DNA from: Deltaproteobacteria bacterium HGW-Deltaproteobacteria-6 | Lineage (GTDB): Bacteria > Desulfobacterota > Syntrophia > Syntrophales > Smithellaceae | Reading direction: 5' to 3' | DNA: 64,000 nucleotides | NCBI GenBank assembly: GCA_002840435.1 | Contig: PHAT01000005.1 | Span: 610,460 to 674,459, forward strand | Shown here: positions 35,124 to 44,780 of the stretch, in pieces | Position numbering within the stretch: the first letter of the stretch is position 1 | How the letters are laid out: each line of letters begins with the position of its first letter | The notes under the pieces: model-generated | The model's input: the letters and a program-made list of their open reading frames with translations, nothing else | Database searches by the model: none | What the model was told of the DNA's origin: nothing | Program-made: the position numbers and the translations under genes

Positions 35124-35550
35124 AGATTAAAAAAATATTTTTAGTGACGTATGCCTTCCGGAATAAAGCGATCCAGAATTTCAGAGGGCATACTTTCTTT
35201 AATCCGTTACAAACAGTATTAACGACCCATACCAAGCGCAAGGTGCACCGTCCGCGTTTAAGACCAAGATTTTCTTGACACATCAGGCCGCGTTCCCTAT
35301 ACTCAATTTTATATAAAGAAGGTTTTATTAAATTCGGGCTGTCCAGGTAAGATGTCTGCCGGGTCAGCGCCAGTCTCGATGCTTATGGGAATATTCTGCG
35401 CTATGATTTTTCTGATGATGTCTTCACACCGGATAATTTTTTTTCCGGTCGCGTATAAAAAAGGAAGCGTCCGGCGGCTTCTTGAAATATACTTTCATCA
35501 TCACAACGAAAATCAATTTTGAGCACGAATAAATGAGGAGCTGATCCGCA
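35124..35550 (+). other. Intergenic region with a promoter and a long leader
   Basis: Apart from the promoter at 35275-35303 I see nothing clear. The ~245 nt leader has one hairpin-forming tract (CCGG-ATAATTTTTTTT-CCGG near 35432) but I could not match it to a GEMM c-di-GMP riboswitch or other known class. Confidence 0.5.
35275..35303 (+). promoter_or_regulatory. Sigma-70-type promoter for the HD-GYP gene
   Basis: TTGACA (35275-35280), a 17-nt spacer and TATACT (35298-35303): six of six and five of six matches to consensus. The predicted start is ~240 nt before the gene. Confidence 0.75.
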
Positions 35551-37092
35551 GTGGAAGATATCTTGTCACTTCAGTCCAGGGTAGAAGAGCTGACAACAGA
35601 AAACGAACAACTTAAACAAATCCTTGCCATGGGTGATACCCTCTGCATGGAGCGGAACCTGGAAAAGCTGCTCCCCATGATGATGAAGGAAATCTCATCC
35701 CTCCTTGCTGCGGATCGCAGCACCCTTTTTCTTGTCGATTGGGAGCGCAGGGAACTCTGGACAAAATTTGCCGAAGGCCTGGACAACGACCGCATTCGCA
35801 TCGGAATGAAAATGGGCCTGGTCGGATTGTGCGTCATCACGAAAAAGATTGTCAATGTCGCTTACGCCTATGATTCTCCTTATTTCAACAGGGAAATCGA
35901 CGAGCGGACGGGATTCCGTACGGAAAGCGTTCTTTGTGCCCCCGTTTTCAATCAACACCAGGAGATCATCGGCGCGGTGGAATTCCTCAACAAAAGAAGC
36001 GGGGTTTTCACCAAGGAGGATGAAGAAAAGGTAACCCAATTTGCGGACGGCCTTAAAGCCTGTGATTGTCATCTGGCAGCAAACCTCGACAGGACTAAAG
36101 ATACCGTCCGAGCGTTTCGCGATGACCTGAAGTGCGCGCGGTGCGCCCTGTTTCTTCTCAATCGTAAAAACGGTGAAATTCGTTCCGCGTTTGCCGATGC
36201 TATCGAAGGCTGGGATATCCTTTTGAATCTGAATCTGGGCATTGCCGGACTTGTGGCGCTCACCGCCGAAGAAATCATTATACCCGACGTCTATCAGGAC
36301 GACCGCTTCGACCGAAGCGTCGATGAACAAACGGGATACAGGACGCGGTGTTTGTTGTGTGTGCCGTTAAAGACCATGTCGGGGGAAATCCTCGGGGTCA
36401 TCGAGGTCATGAACAAAAAAAACGGCATCTTCACCACGGCCGACATGGAGCACCTGAAATCCCTGTCTTCCTATCTCAGCATGTTTCTGGAAAATGCCAT
36501 TCTCTTCAATGAACAGACAAGGCAGTTCCGGAGCGTGCTGGAAGTTCTGGCCGCATCCATTGATGCCAAGGACTCAATGACGGCGGGCCATTCATCCCGT
36601 GTTGCCGAATTTACCGTGGGCATTGCGTCGGAGTTGGGGTTCAACGAAGACGACATCGATACGCTCAACGTGGCGGCTCTCCTCCATGATTACGGAAAGC
36701 TCGGAACAGACGACCATATCCTGAAAAAACCGGGGCGCTTGACTCCGGACGAGTATGAACATATCAAAGAGCATGTCGTCAATACGAGAAATATCCTGAA
36801 CAAGATGACGTTCAGCCGGAAGTACAAAGCCGTTCCGCTCCTGGCGGCAAGACACCATGAACGCCTTGACGGCAGCGGCTATGCGGAAGGATTGACGGCG
36901 GCGGAAATTCCTTTCATGTCCCGGATTATCGCCGTTGCCGATGTGTTTGAAGCCCTGACCGCCCAGAGACACTATCGCGGCCCCCTTTCCGTCAAAGAGG
37001 CCTTCGAGATTCTCGATCAGGATATCGGAACGAAATTTGACGGCAACGTCGTTCGCGCCCTGAAATCGTACTACAAAAAAAATCATGCTTAA
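35551..37092 (+). CDS. GAF-GAF-HD-GYP protein, putative c-di-GMP phosphodiesterase
   Basis: 513 aa from a GTG behind GAGGAG. A short coiled coil, then two GAF domains (residues ~30-165 and ~170-335, with DRSTLFLVDWERRELWTKFAEG and CARCALFLLNRKNGEIRSAFADA), then an HD-GYP domain: AGHSSRVAEFT, AALLHDYGKLGTDD, AARHHERLDGSGYAEGL, IIAVADVFEALTAQRHYR, GTKFDGNVV. The metal ligands H, HD, H, HH and D all appear present, but the GYP signature reads GYA. Activity is still plausible. It is preceded by a near-consensus promoter and starts the signalling island. Confidence 0.9.
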   Translation: MEDILSLQSRVEELTTENEQLKQILAMGDTLCMERNLEKLLPMMMKEISSLLAADRSTLFLVDWERRELWTKFAEGLDNDRIRIGMKMGLVGLCVITKKIVNVAYAYDSPYFNREIDERTGFRTESVLCAPVFNQHQEIIGAVEFLNKRSGVFTKEDEEKVTQFADGLKACDCHLAANLDRTKDTVRAFRDDLKCARCALFLLNRKNGEIRSAFADAIEGWDILLNLNLGIAGLVALTAEEIIIPDVYQDDRFDRSVDEQTGYRTRCLLCVPLKTMSGEILGVIEVMNKKNGIFTTADMEHLKSLSSYLSMFLENAILFNEQTRQFRSVLEVLAASIDAKDSMTAGHSSRVAEFTVGIASELGFNEDDIDTLNVAALLHDYGKLGTDDHILKKPGRLTPDEYEHIKEHVVNTRNILNKMTFSRKYKAVPLLAARHHERLDGSGYAEGLTAAEIPFMSRIIAVADVFEALTAQRHYRGPLSVKEAFEILDQDIGTKFDGNVVRALKSYYKKNHA

Positions 37093-37573
37093 AAAAACGA
37101 GACGGATGAAACAATATCTGACGGAGCCATACTCTGTTCAATCTATACGTCTGCCCTATCTTTCCGCAGCATGCAGCGCCTTTGAATATTGGAAGTGATT
37201 CAGTTTCTTCCTGAAACATTTTGACCCTTCTTCGATATTACGATAGTTGAAATACACTGCTCACAGGATGGTGAAGCATATATGCGGATTGTTAAAAGGC
37301 AGATTCAATCGGTTCTGCTTTATACGTTCACAGCAAAATTTAGAAATACAACCCGTCTAATGCGGCGTCTACCCTGCCGCTTTAATGAAAAGACCTCCAT
37401 TTTAAAAAGGTTATTAGTTGACATGTCCCATGGGTTACAGTAAAATCAAGACGGTGCAAAGCGGGTATCTGTCGATCATCAATACTTCCTTAAATATGGA
37501 ATAACCAGTAATTTAAACTTTCATGAGAGAATTTGGTTAGTGCAGATGTTTTTCAACCCGAGGACTTTTGACC
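37093..37573 (+). other. Intergenic region with a promoter
   Basis: 481 nt without a plausible gene. It contains the near-consensus promoter at 37418-37446; the rest is AT-rich and I see no terminator with a good stem, no riboswitch and no repeat. Confidence 0.5.
37418..37446 (+). promoter_or_regulatory. Sigma-70-type promoter for the sensor operon
   Basis: TTGACA (37418-37423), a 17-nt spacer and TAAAAT (37441-37446). It is ~120 nt before the Cache/PAS/PocR sensor and is the best promoter for the genes up to about 45923. Confidence 0.78.
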
Positions 37574-40500
37574 ATGCCCAGATTTCATTTCACCAAGAAT
37601 AGATTTCTCGCAACGATCTTTTGCGCTTTTGTCATCCTGACTGCCGCCGGGTGGTTTTTTACCGGTTCCCTTGTAGAAATGGCAACACGCACCGTGAAAG
37701 AAGATGTTCACGATGCAAACCTCATCATATCTCTCAATCTGATCAATGAATTAAAGAAAATTCAAAACGCGGCGGTGGCTATTGCCGGATCCCCCCTAAC
37801 CCTTCCCGTTTTGCAGGTCAATGTCCCTGAGAATCTTGAAAAGGTAAACAACATATTGGATCGATATCACAAATCTTTGGATGCGGCTGCCTGCTATCTC
37901 ATCAATGATGAAGGATTAACGCTGGCATCTTCCAACCGGAATGCAAAAGACAGTTTTGTGGGGCAGAATTATACATTCCGGCCCTATTTCCAACAGGCGA
38001 TAAAAGGGGATGTGTCCCAACACTTCGCTTTCGGTACCGTATCGAAGAAACGCGGAATATTCGCCAGTGCTCCCGTCAAGGATAAAAAAAGAAATATAGT
38101 TGGAGTTGTGGTCATAAAAAAAGAAGTCGAGGATATTGAGGCCAGTCTCAAACAATATATCTGGTTTCTGGTGGACAAAAACGGCATTATCTTTATGTCT
38201 TCACAGCCGGATGCACGCCTGAAAAGTCTATGGCCACTGGATAATCAGCAGCAGCAAAAAATTATTTCTTCCAAACAATACGGACCTGGACCATTCTCAC
38301 CCATCATGCCCAGACAATTCCAGCGCGGGGAGGAGGTAAGTTTTAAAGGGGGGAAATATCTTGCGGAGCAGGTTGCCACACCCTATGAGGGTGTTTCCGT
38401 AGTCCTTCTCTGGCCAACGGCGCAGATAACCAATTATCTTTGGTTCGGCATTATTCTGACCCTGCTGACCATCTTATTGACAATAAGTTTTCTTACGGCA
38501 CTTTACATATTCACTCAATCTAATTTAAGAATGAAGAAGCTGCTCAAAGAGAGCCAGTCTCAAGCATCGGCCCTGGCTGCTTCCGAGCAGCAACTCATGG
38601 TCCGCAGAGACGAACTGGAGGAACAGAAGGAACTGCTGGCTCAAACAGAGGAACGCAGCCGTTTGATCCTGGCCTCAATGAGTGAAGGGATCTTTGGTAT
38701 GGGCAATGACGGCAGGGTCACATTCATCAATCCTGCCGTGAGCACGATCCTCGGCTATACAGAAGAAGAAATGCTCGGGAAATTGATGCATACGGAAGTT
38801 CATCATACTTATCCCGACGGGTCGGAATTCCCACGTCTGCAATGCCCCATGTATCTGACTTCCCAGGATGGCAAGGCCCGTACCGTGGACAATGAGGTTT
38901 TCTGGCGCAAAGACGGTGCGGCTGTCCCAGTGGAATATTCAACAACACCGGTATGGAAAAACGGCCAGGTAGTAGCGACTGTCGTTTCGTTTCACGACAT
39001 CACCGAGCGCAGACGGGCCGAAGGCCTCAAGGTGGATAAGGAGGTTGCCGAAGAGGCTGCCGAGCGCGCCGAACGGGCCAGGCAAGAGGCAGAACGCATC
39101 CAAAAGGAATTAACAGTCAAGCTTCTGGAGATAGAACGATTTAACCGGCTGTCATTAGGTCGCGAAGAACGAATTATCGAACTTAAGAAACAAGTGAATG
39201 CCCTGTCAATCAAGGCAGGCGAAAAGCCTTTTTATCAGGAACACGAATTAACCGGGGGAATGGATGAAGAATTAGTGTTGACAGACTCAGTCATTCCGGA
39301 GCCTGAGCAGTCGGATATTAACCGGAACTCTTTGGCTGAAATGCTCAACGTGGAGCAGTTTCAGCGGCTGCTGACGGATTTTTGCGAATCAGTAGGCATA
39401 GCCTCTGCGATCATCGATTTGAAAGGTGAAGTTCTGGTTGCAGCGCGTTGGCAGAGAGCCTGTACCGATTACCATAGGGTCAACGAAAAGACCTGCACAC
39501 GCTGCATAGAAAGTGACACTGAACTTGCCCTTAATCTCAACGCAGGCAAGCCATTTTCCGTTTACCGCTGCAAAAACGGGTTAACCGACGCTGCCTCGCC
39601 TATCATCGTTGAGGGCAAACATATTGCCAATACCTTTGTGGGGCAGTTTTTCACCAGTCCCCCTGATATGGATTATTTCCGGCGCCAGGCCGAGGAGTGT
39701 GGTCTGGATACAGACCAGTATCTGGCAGCCATCAGAGATGTTCCGGTTGTCGCTGAAAACAAACTCCAGCCGGTGCTGGGATTCCTCGTAGGCGTAGCGC
39801 AAACAGTAGCTGCCATGTCCATGGAGCGTACCCGGGCCAGACAGGCAGAAATATTTGTGGCCAGACAGATAGATGCGATCAAACGTGAACGTGCCTCCGC
39901 CATGAGCTTGGCCGAGGATGCCAACGATGCCCGTAGAGAGCTTGAACGATACAAGGATAATCTGGAGCTGCTTGTCCGGGAGCGTACCGATGAACTGAGC
40001 ATGAGTGAGGAACGCAGCAACCTGATCCTTGTTTCGGTACAGGAAGGTATCTGGGGCCTGGATACAGAAGGCAAGACGACATTTGTCAACCGGGCGGCAT
40101 TGGGTATGCTGGGTTATACGGAAGAGGAAGTGATCGGCAAACCGATGCATGATCTCGTCCACTATGCCTATACGGATGGATCGACGTATCCGCGGGAAGA
40201 ATGTCATATGTATAAGACCTTCGCAGACGGCAGATCACGCACCATTACCAATGAGGTCCTCTGGCACAAAAACGGTTCAAGTTTCCCGGTGGAATACACG
40301 ACAACTCCGATACAAAAAGAAGGAAATCTTGTAGGCACGGTAGTCACCTTCCACGACATTACCGAGCGCAGACAAGCGGAAGAATCGATGCTGGAGGCAA
40401 AAAACAGAACAGACGCCATACTGGGGGCATCAACCAATGGCATTGTTACGATCAATGAAAAAGGTATTATTGAAACATTCAATCCCGCCGCGGAAAGAAT

Positions 40501-40912
40501 ATTCGGTTATGCATTGGATGAAATAGCGGGGAGGAATGTATCTTTATTGATGCCTGATGAACATGCGGATAGGCACGACATCTATTTGAATAATTACTTA
40601 ACAACTGGAATTAAGAAAGTCATCGGAAAACGCGTAGAAATTACAGCGAAAAGGAAAAATGGTGAACTCTTTCCTGCAGAAATAGGAATCAGCGAAGTTT
40701 TTCTAAAAGACACCAAACTCTTTACCGCTATTATCAGTGATATTACCGAAAGAAGAATGGCAGAAAAGGAATTAAAAGAACGTATGGATGAGTTGGAGCG
40801 GTTCAGCCGGCTGACCATCAACCGCGAGGAGAAAATGATTCAGCTCAAGGAGGAAATCAACAGCCTACTGGAGAAGATTGGCCAGGAAAAAAAGTATAAG
40901 ATTGTAGAATAA
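37574..40912 (+). CDS. Membrane sensor with Cache, PAS and PocR domains but no kinase domain
   Basis: 1112 aa. Helix 1 (residues ~10-30) and helix 2 (~288-312) flank a ~250-residue extracytoplasmic double-Cache domain (DAAACYLINDEGLTLASSNR, FGTVSKKRGIFASAPVKD). In the cytoplasm: PAS 1 (~365-480), a coiled coil, a PocR-type ligand domain (~590-755; EQFQRLLTDFCESVGIASAII, CTRCIESD, YRCKNGLTDAASPIIV), a coiled coil, PAS 2 and PAS 3 (~820-1060), and a terminal coiled coil. PAS 1 and PAS 2 are clear duplicates, each with an unusual PDGS-x-x-P-x-x-x-C-x-M insertion. No H box, HATPase, GGDEF or HAMP is present, so output must pass to a partner, most likely the soluble V4R protein and hybrid kinase downstream. 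Start ATG 37574 rather than the TTG 6 nt upstream. Confidence 0.88.
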   Translation: MPRFHFTKNRFLATIFCAFVILTAAGWFFTGSLVEMATRTVKEDVHDANLIISLNLINELKKIQNAAVAIAGSPLTLPVLQVNVPENLEKVNNILDRYHKSLDAAACYLINDEGLTLASSNRNAKDSFVGQNYTFRPYFQQAIKGDVSQHFAFGTVSKKRGIFASAPVKDKKRNIVGVVVIKKEVEDIEASLKQYIWFLVDKNGIIFMSSQPDARLKSLWPLDNQQQQKIISSKQYGPGPFSPIMPRQFQRGEEVSFKGGKYLAEQVATPYEGVSVVLLWPTAQITNYLWFGIILTLLTILLTISFLTALYIFTQSNLRMKKLLKESQSQASALAASEQQLMVRRDELEEQKELLAQTEERSRLILASMSEGIFGMGNDGRVTFINPAVSTILGYTEEEMLGKLMHTEVHHTYPDGSEFPRLQCPMYLTSQDGKARTVDNEVFWRKDGAAVPVEYSTTPVWKNGQVVATVVSFHDITERRRAEGLKVDKEVAEEAAERAERARQEAERIQKELTVKLLEIERFNRLSLGREERIIELKKQVNALSIKAGEKPFYQEHELTGGMDEELVLTDSVIPEPEQSDINRNSLAEMLNVEQFQRLLTDFCESVGIASAIIDLKGEVLVAARWQRACTDYHRVNEKTCTRCIESDTELALNLNAGKPFSVYRCKNGLTDAASPIIVEGKHIANTFVGQFFTSPPDMDYFRRQAEECGLDTDQYLAAIRDVPVVAENKLQPVLGFLVGVAQTVAAMSMERTRARQAEIFVARQIDAIKRERASAMSLAEDANDARRELERYKDNLELLVRERTDELSMSEERSNLILVSVQEGIWGLDTEGKTTFVNRAALGMLGYTEEEVIGKPMHDLVHYAYTDGSTYPREECHMYKTFADGRSRTITNEVLWHKNGSSFPVEYTTTPIQKEGNLVGTVVTFHDITERRQAEESMLEAKNRTDAILGASTNGIVTINEKGIIETFNPAAERIFGYALDEIAGRNVSLLMPDEHADRHDIYLNNYLTTGIKKVIGKRVEITAKRKNGELFPAEIGISEVFLKDTKLFTAIISDITERRMAEKELKERMDELERFSRLTINREEKMIQLKEEINSLLEKIGQEKKYKIVE

Positions 40913-40946
40913 CCTAATTGCCGACCTGATTAAAAAGGAGGAACTT

Positions 40947-41474
40947 ATGTTCAAAGAGGAAAGAGACGCTTCGATGTTTGACTGGAGTATGATCGGGAAT
41001 ATTACGGAGGGACGTCCCAATCTCGGCAACACCATGGATGTGGCGGTCTATCGTCTCATGCAGTTTACTTTGCGGGATGTAATTATTCAGGAATTCGACA
41101 CGGCAACGGCAGAGAGAATTTATTTTAGGGCCGGGGAACTGGCGGGCCGGGAACTGTTCAAGAATGTAATCACCCAGAAGACTGATTTCGGCGCCTTTGT
41201 GAAAGAATTGCAGGATGTTCTGTCTGCGCTGAAGATCGGCATCCTGAGAGTGGAAAAAGCGGACATGGCAAAGATGGAATTCACGCTGACCGTTGCCGAG
41301 GATCTGGATTGTTCAGGGCTGCCGGTCTCAGATGAGACGATATGCACTTATGATGAAGGCTTTATCAGCGGATTGCTATTTGGGTTTTCCGGGAAAAAAT
41401 TCTCGGTCAAAGAGGTTGATTGCTGGTGTTCGGGTGACAGGGTTTGCCGCTTTGCAGTAAAACCGGACGCTTAA
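40947..41474 (+). CDS. V4R domain protein
   Basis: 175 aa behind a perfect AAGGAGG. It is a single 4-vinyl-reductase (V4R) domain: ARIYFRAGELAGRELFKN-like region AERIYFRAGELAGRELF, then LRVEKADMAKMEFTLTVAEDLDCSGLP, GFISGLLFGFSGKKFSVKEVDCWCSGDRVCRFAV. The CWCSGDRVCRF end is the diagnostic Cys-rich signature, related to the sensory domains of XylR/DmpR-type regulators and to bacteriochlorophyll BchJ. V4R domains bind small hydrophobic ligands. Placed between a kinase-less sensor and a hybrid kinase that begins 12 nt downstream, it is likely an adaptor or ligand sensor of that pathway. Confidence 0.87.
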   Translation: MFKEERDASMFDWSMIGNITEGRPNLGNTMDVAVYRLMQFTLRDVIIQEFDTATAERIYFRAGELAGRELFKNVITQKTDFGAFVKELQDVLSALKIGILRVEKADMAKMEFTLTVAEDLDCSGLPVSDETICTYDEGFISGLLFGFSGKKFSVKEVDCWCSGDRVCRFAVKPDA

Positions 41475-41486
41475 GGATATCATAAA

Positions 41487-44246
41487 ATGATCCAGGTCAG
41501 TGAAAGCGATATCGATAAGATCACGGAAGTCTTCTATACGATCCTCAAAGGCAAGAAGCCCGCGCCGATTGTGCTGCCCGATGATTATCCGGACAATGAA
41601 ATCCTTCAAGCCGTTGGTTATATCAACAAATTTATTGCTGAATATAATCAAATGACTGAATTTGGCTATCATCTTGGGCGCGGAGAGATCAATGTTGAGC
41701 CGCCGCGGGGAAACATGATCATCTTCCAATCGCTAAAGGCGCTGCATGCCAGCCTGAGAAACCTGACCTGGACCACCAAACAGGTTGCCGCCGGTGATTT
41801 CAATCAGAAAGTCAGCTTTATGGGTGAGTTTTCCGAGGCCTTCAACAGCATGACAGAGCAGTTGCAAACCTACTTTCAGGAACGAAACAGAAAAACGGAC
41901 GAGCTGCAGAATCAAATAGGAGAGATGGACAAAGCGCGAAAGGCGATGTTAAATCTCATGGAAGATCTTGACGTGGCCAGACAGGAAGCCGACTCCGCCG
42001 CCCAAGCCAAGGCGGATTTTCTGGCCAACATGAGTCACGAGATCCGCACGCCCATGAATGCCATTATCGGATTTTCCAACCTGGCGATGAAGACGGAACT
42101 GGACAGGAAGCAGCGCGACTACCTCAGCAAGATTCAGCAGTCGGGAAAGCATTTGCTCGGGATCATCAATGACATCCTTGATTTTTCCAAGATCGAAGCC
42201 GGCAAACTGTCTGTTGAGCAGACGGAATTTGAACTGGAGAAAGTTCTGGAGAATGTTTCCAATCTCATTTCCGAAAAGACGGCCGCCAAAGGGTTGGAAC
42301 TGGTGTTCTGCGTTGAGAAAGGAACATCCAATTATCTTGTGGGAGATCCTCTCAGGCTGGGGCAAATCCTGGTCAATTATGCCAATAACGCCGTCAAGTT
42401 CACGGAACAGGGCGAGATTGTCGTTTCCGTCAAGGTCGTTGAAGAGACCGACCATGACGGCCTTTTCCGCTTTGACGTCCGGGATACGGGCATTGGCTTG
42501 ACGGAAGAACAAATCGGCAAGCTGTTTCAGTCATTCCAGCAGGCGGACATGTCCACTTCCCGGAAGTATGGCGGAACCGGACTGGGTCTGGCCATCTCCA
42601 AGAAACTCGCTAACCTGATGGGCGGCGACGTGGGAGTGGAAAGTGAATACGGCAAAGGCAGCACCTTCTGGTTTACAGCGCGCCTGGGCAAGGGAATCGC
42701 CAAAGCGAGAAAATTCGTACCCGATCCCGATTTGCGCGGGCGGCGGATCCTGGTTGTGGATGATAACGAGATGAGCCGCGTGGTCCTCGGAGACATGCTG
42801 ACCTCGATGACCTTCGAGGTGCATGATGTTGCTTCCGGCAAGGCGGCGCTGGAAGAGATCCGCAAAGCTGCTGAAACAGGCAAACCCTATGAGATCATAT
42901 TGCTTGATTGGCGGATGCCCGAAATGGACGGCATTGAAACAGCCAGGGCGATCAGGGAATTGCCCCTGAGACCCTTTCCGCATATGGTCATGGTCACGGC
43001 TTATGGACGCGAGGAGGTATTGAAAGAGGCGGCCCTGGCCGGTCTGGAAGATGTGTTGATGAAGCCGGTGAGCGCCTCAACCATGTTTGATACTCTGATC
43101 CAGGTTTTAGGCGGATCCCATGAAGAAAGAAGAGATGACGGCCAGCAGACAACGGTATTAACAGATAATCTTGCAGCCATTAAGGGGGCATCCATTCTGC
43201 TGGCGGAAGATAATGAATTCAACCAGCAGCTCGCCATGGAATTGCTTGCCGATGCCGGCGTCGAAGTTGATCTGGCCGTGGATGGTCAACAGGCACTGGA
43301 GATGTTGAGTAAAAAAACCTACGAACTGGTGCTGATGGATATGCAGATGCCGGTCATGGACGGTGTTACTGCGACACAGGAAATACGCAAGCGGGAATGT
43401 TTCAAGGATCTGCCGGTTGTGGCCATGACAGCAAACGTCATGGCCGAAGACATTGATAAGTGCTACAAGGCGGGTATGAATGACCATATCGGCAAGCCCA
43501 TCGACCCTGATGAGCTTTTCGGCAAATTGTTGAAATGGATCAAGCCGCGCGAAATCCGCCACGTTCAGGAGCCAGTGCAAAAATCAGCTGCCGGCAAAAT
43601 ACCAGCAGAGGCAGGTGAAAAAAAGCAAGACGATCTGCCCGATATTCCCGGGCTGGATACCAGTCTCGGTTTGAAGAGGGTTGCGGGCAAGAAAGACTTC
43701 TACCTTACCATGCTGAAGAAGTACATTGACAACCAGAGTGAAATGCCGGCGCAGATTCGTCAGAGTCTGGAGGCAGGGGACTACGCGACGGCGGAGCGTC
43801 TGGCCCATACGGCCAAAGGAGTAAGCGGAAACATCGGCGCCACAAAACTGCAGGAACTGGCGGCCCGGGTGGAGAAGGCAGTCAAGGATGGCGAGAACCG
43901 CGACGTGATTGAAGGCTTGCTGGGGCCTTTTGCTGATGCCCATACCCTGCTGATTACGGGGTTGAAGGAGACTTTGCCGGTCCGGGAATCCGGTGAGAAA
44001 CCGGACGGGTTGGCAGTCCCGGTGGACCATGAGCAGGGCATTGCGGCCTGCAAGGCACTGGCGGAATTGTTGAGCAACGACGATAGCGAAGCGTTGGACC
44101 TGCTGGATGAGCGAAGTGAGTTCCTGAGGGGTATCCTGGGGGCGAATGAATTCAGGTCCATTGAGAAGGCCTTGAAGGATTATGATTTTGAAAAAGCTCT
44201 GGCACTTCTCAGAGCCCGGGCGAAAAAGGTTAATATCGAACTGTGA
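41487..44246 (+). CDS. Soluble hybrid histidine kinase with two receivers and an HPt domain
   Basis: 919 aa, no membrane helix. N-terminal ~130 residues contain a HAMP-like part ([33 protein letters not shown]), then a coiled coil. HisKA has His184 in [16 protein letters not shown]; HATPase has [16 protein letters not shown] and [10 protein letters not shown]. Receiver 1 has Asp474 in [12 protein letters not shown]; receiver 2 has Asp618 in [12 protein letters not shown]; a C-terminal HPt has His774 in [15 protein letters not shown]. This BarA/ArcB-like layout supports an internal His-Asp-His phosphorelay. It lies in one run with the upstream sensor and V4R genes and with the receiver genes that follow, which could be the phosphorelay targets. 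Confidence 0.93.
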   Translation: MIQVSESDIDKITEVFYTILKGKKPAPIVLPDDYPDNEILQAVGYINKFIAEYNQMTEFGYHLGRGEINVEPPRGNMIIFQSLKALHASLRNLTWTTKQVAAGDFNQKVSFMGEFSEAFNSMTEQLQTYFQERNRKTDELQNQIGEMDKARKAMLNLMEDLDVARQEADSAAQAKADFLANMSHEIRTPMNAIIGFSNLAMKTELDRKQRDYLSKIQQSGKHLLGIINDILDFSKIEAGKLSVEQTEFELEKVLENVSNLISEKTAAKGLELVFCVEKGTSNYLVGDPLRLGQILVNYANNAVKFTEQGEIVVSVKVVEETDHDGLFRFDVRDTGIGLTEEQIGKLFQSFQQADMSTSRKYGGTGLGLAISKKLANLMGGDVGVESEYGKGSTFWFTARLGKGIAKARKFVPDPDLRGRRILVVDDNEMSRVVLGDMLTSMTFEVHDVASGKAALEEIRKAAETGKPYEIILLDWRMPEMDGIETARAIRELPLRPFPHMVMVTAYGREEVLKEAALAGLEDVLMKPVSASTMFDTLIQVLGGSHEERRDDGQQTTVLTDNLAAIKGASILLAEDNEFNQQLAMELLADAGVEVDLAVDGQQALEMLSKKTYELVLMDMQMPVMDGVTATQEIRKRECFKDLPVVAMTANVMAEDIDKCYKAGMNDHIGKPIDPDELFGKLLKWIKPREIRHVQEPVQKSAAGKIPAEAGEKKQDDLPDIPGLDTSLGLKRVAGKKDFYLTMLKKYIDNQSEMPAQIRQSLEAGDYATAERLAHTAKGVSGNIGATKLQELAARVEKAVKDGENRDVIEGLLGPFADAHTLLITGLKETLPVRESGEKPDGLAVPVDHEQGIAACKALAELLSNDDSEALDLLDERSEFLRGILGANEFRSIEKALKDYDFEKALALLRARAKKVNIEL

Positions 44247-44276
44247 TCAATAAAATTGTTGAGAGGAATAGCGCCC

Positions 44277-44717
44277 ATGAATGATTCCAGCAATGAGCAT
44301 AAGCCGACCATCCTTGTTGTCGATGATACTCCCGATAACCTCACGCTGATCACTTCGTTACTCAGGGATCTCTATCGGGTGAAAATTGCCGTAAGCGGGA
44401 AAAAAGCCCTGCAGATCGCCTTTTCCGGAGAACGCCCCGACCTTATCCTCCTCGATATTATGATGCCGGAGGTGGATGGCTATGAGGTCTGCCGTCAGTT
44501 AAAGGGGGATTCGGAAACCAGGGACATCCCCGTCATCTTCCTTACCGCCAAAACAGAGATTGAGGATGAGGTGAAAGGTTTTGAATTCGGGGCTGCGGAT
44601 TACATAACCAAACCAATTAGTCCGCCCATTCTTCTTGCGCGAGTCCGTACCCACCTGAAGTTGAAAAGAATGACCGACTATTTGAAAAGTAAAATGGACG
44701 AGGCAGACTTGTGGTAA
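44277..44717 (+). CDS. Single-domain response regulator
   Basis: 146 aa from ATG 44277 with AGAGGA upstream; an earlier in-frame TTG is less likely. A receiver domain alone: ILVVDDTPDNLTLITSLLRD, phospho-Asp60 in LILLDIMMPEVDGYE, VIFLTAKTEIEDEVKGFEFGAADYITKPISPPILLARVRTH. The ~20-residue tail is a helix that starts like the linker of the following protein (LKRMTDYLKSK). It is closely related to the receivers encoded at 44781 and 46255. Without an output domain it may serve as a phosphate sink or shuttle for the hybrid kinase. Confidence 0.9.
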   Translation: MNDSSNEHKPTILVVDDTPDNLTLITSLLRDLYRVKIAVSGKKALQIAFSGERPDLILLDIMMPEVDGYEVCRQLKGDSETRDIPVIFLTAKTEIEDEVKGFEFGAADYITKPISPPILLARVRTHLKLKRMTDYLKSKMDEADLW

Positions 44718-44780
44718 AAGTGGAGAATTGAATACGGAACACCCGGATGAATAATGAAAACCAATATAAAGGAGAAGGGC

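Noticed and set aside
35305-35550. Possible GEMM c-di-GMP riboswitch before the HD-GYP gene
   Set aside because: The conserved GEMM core (the CAGGGCAAACC-type and CGCAAAGCC-type blocks) is not present.
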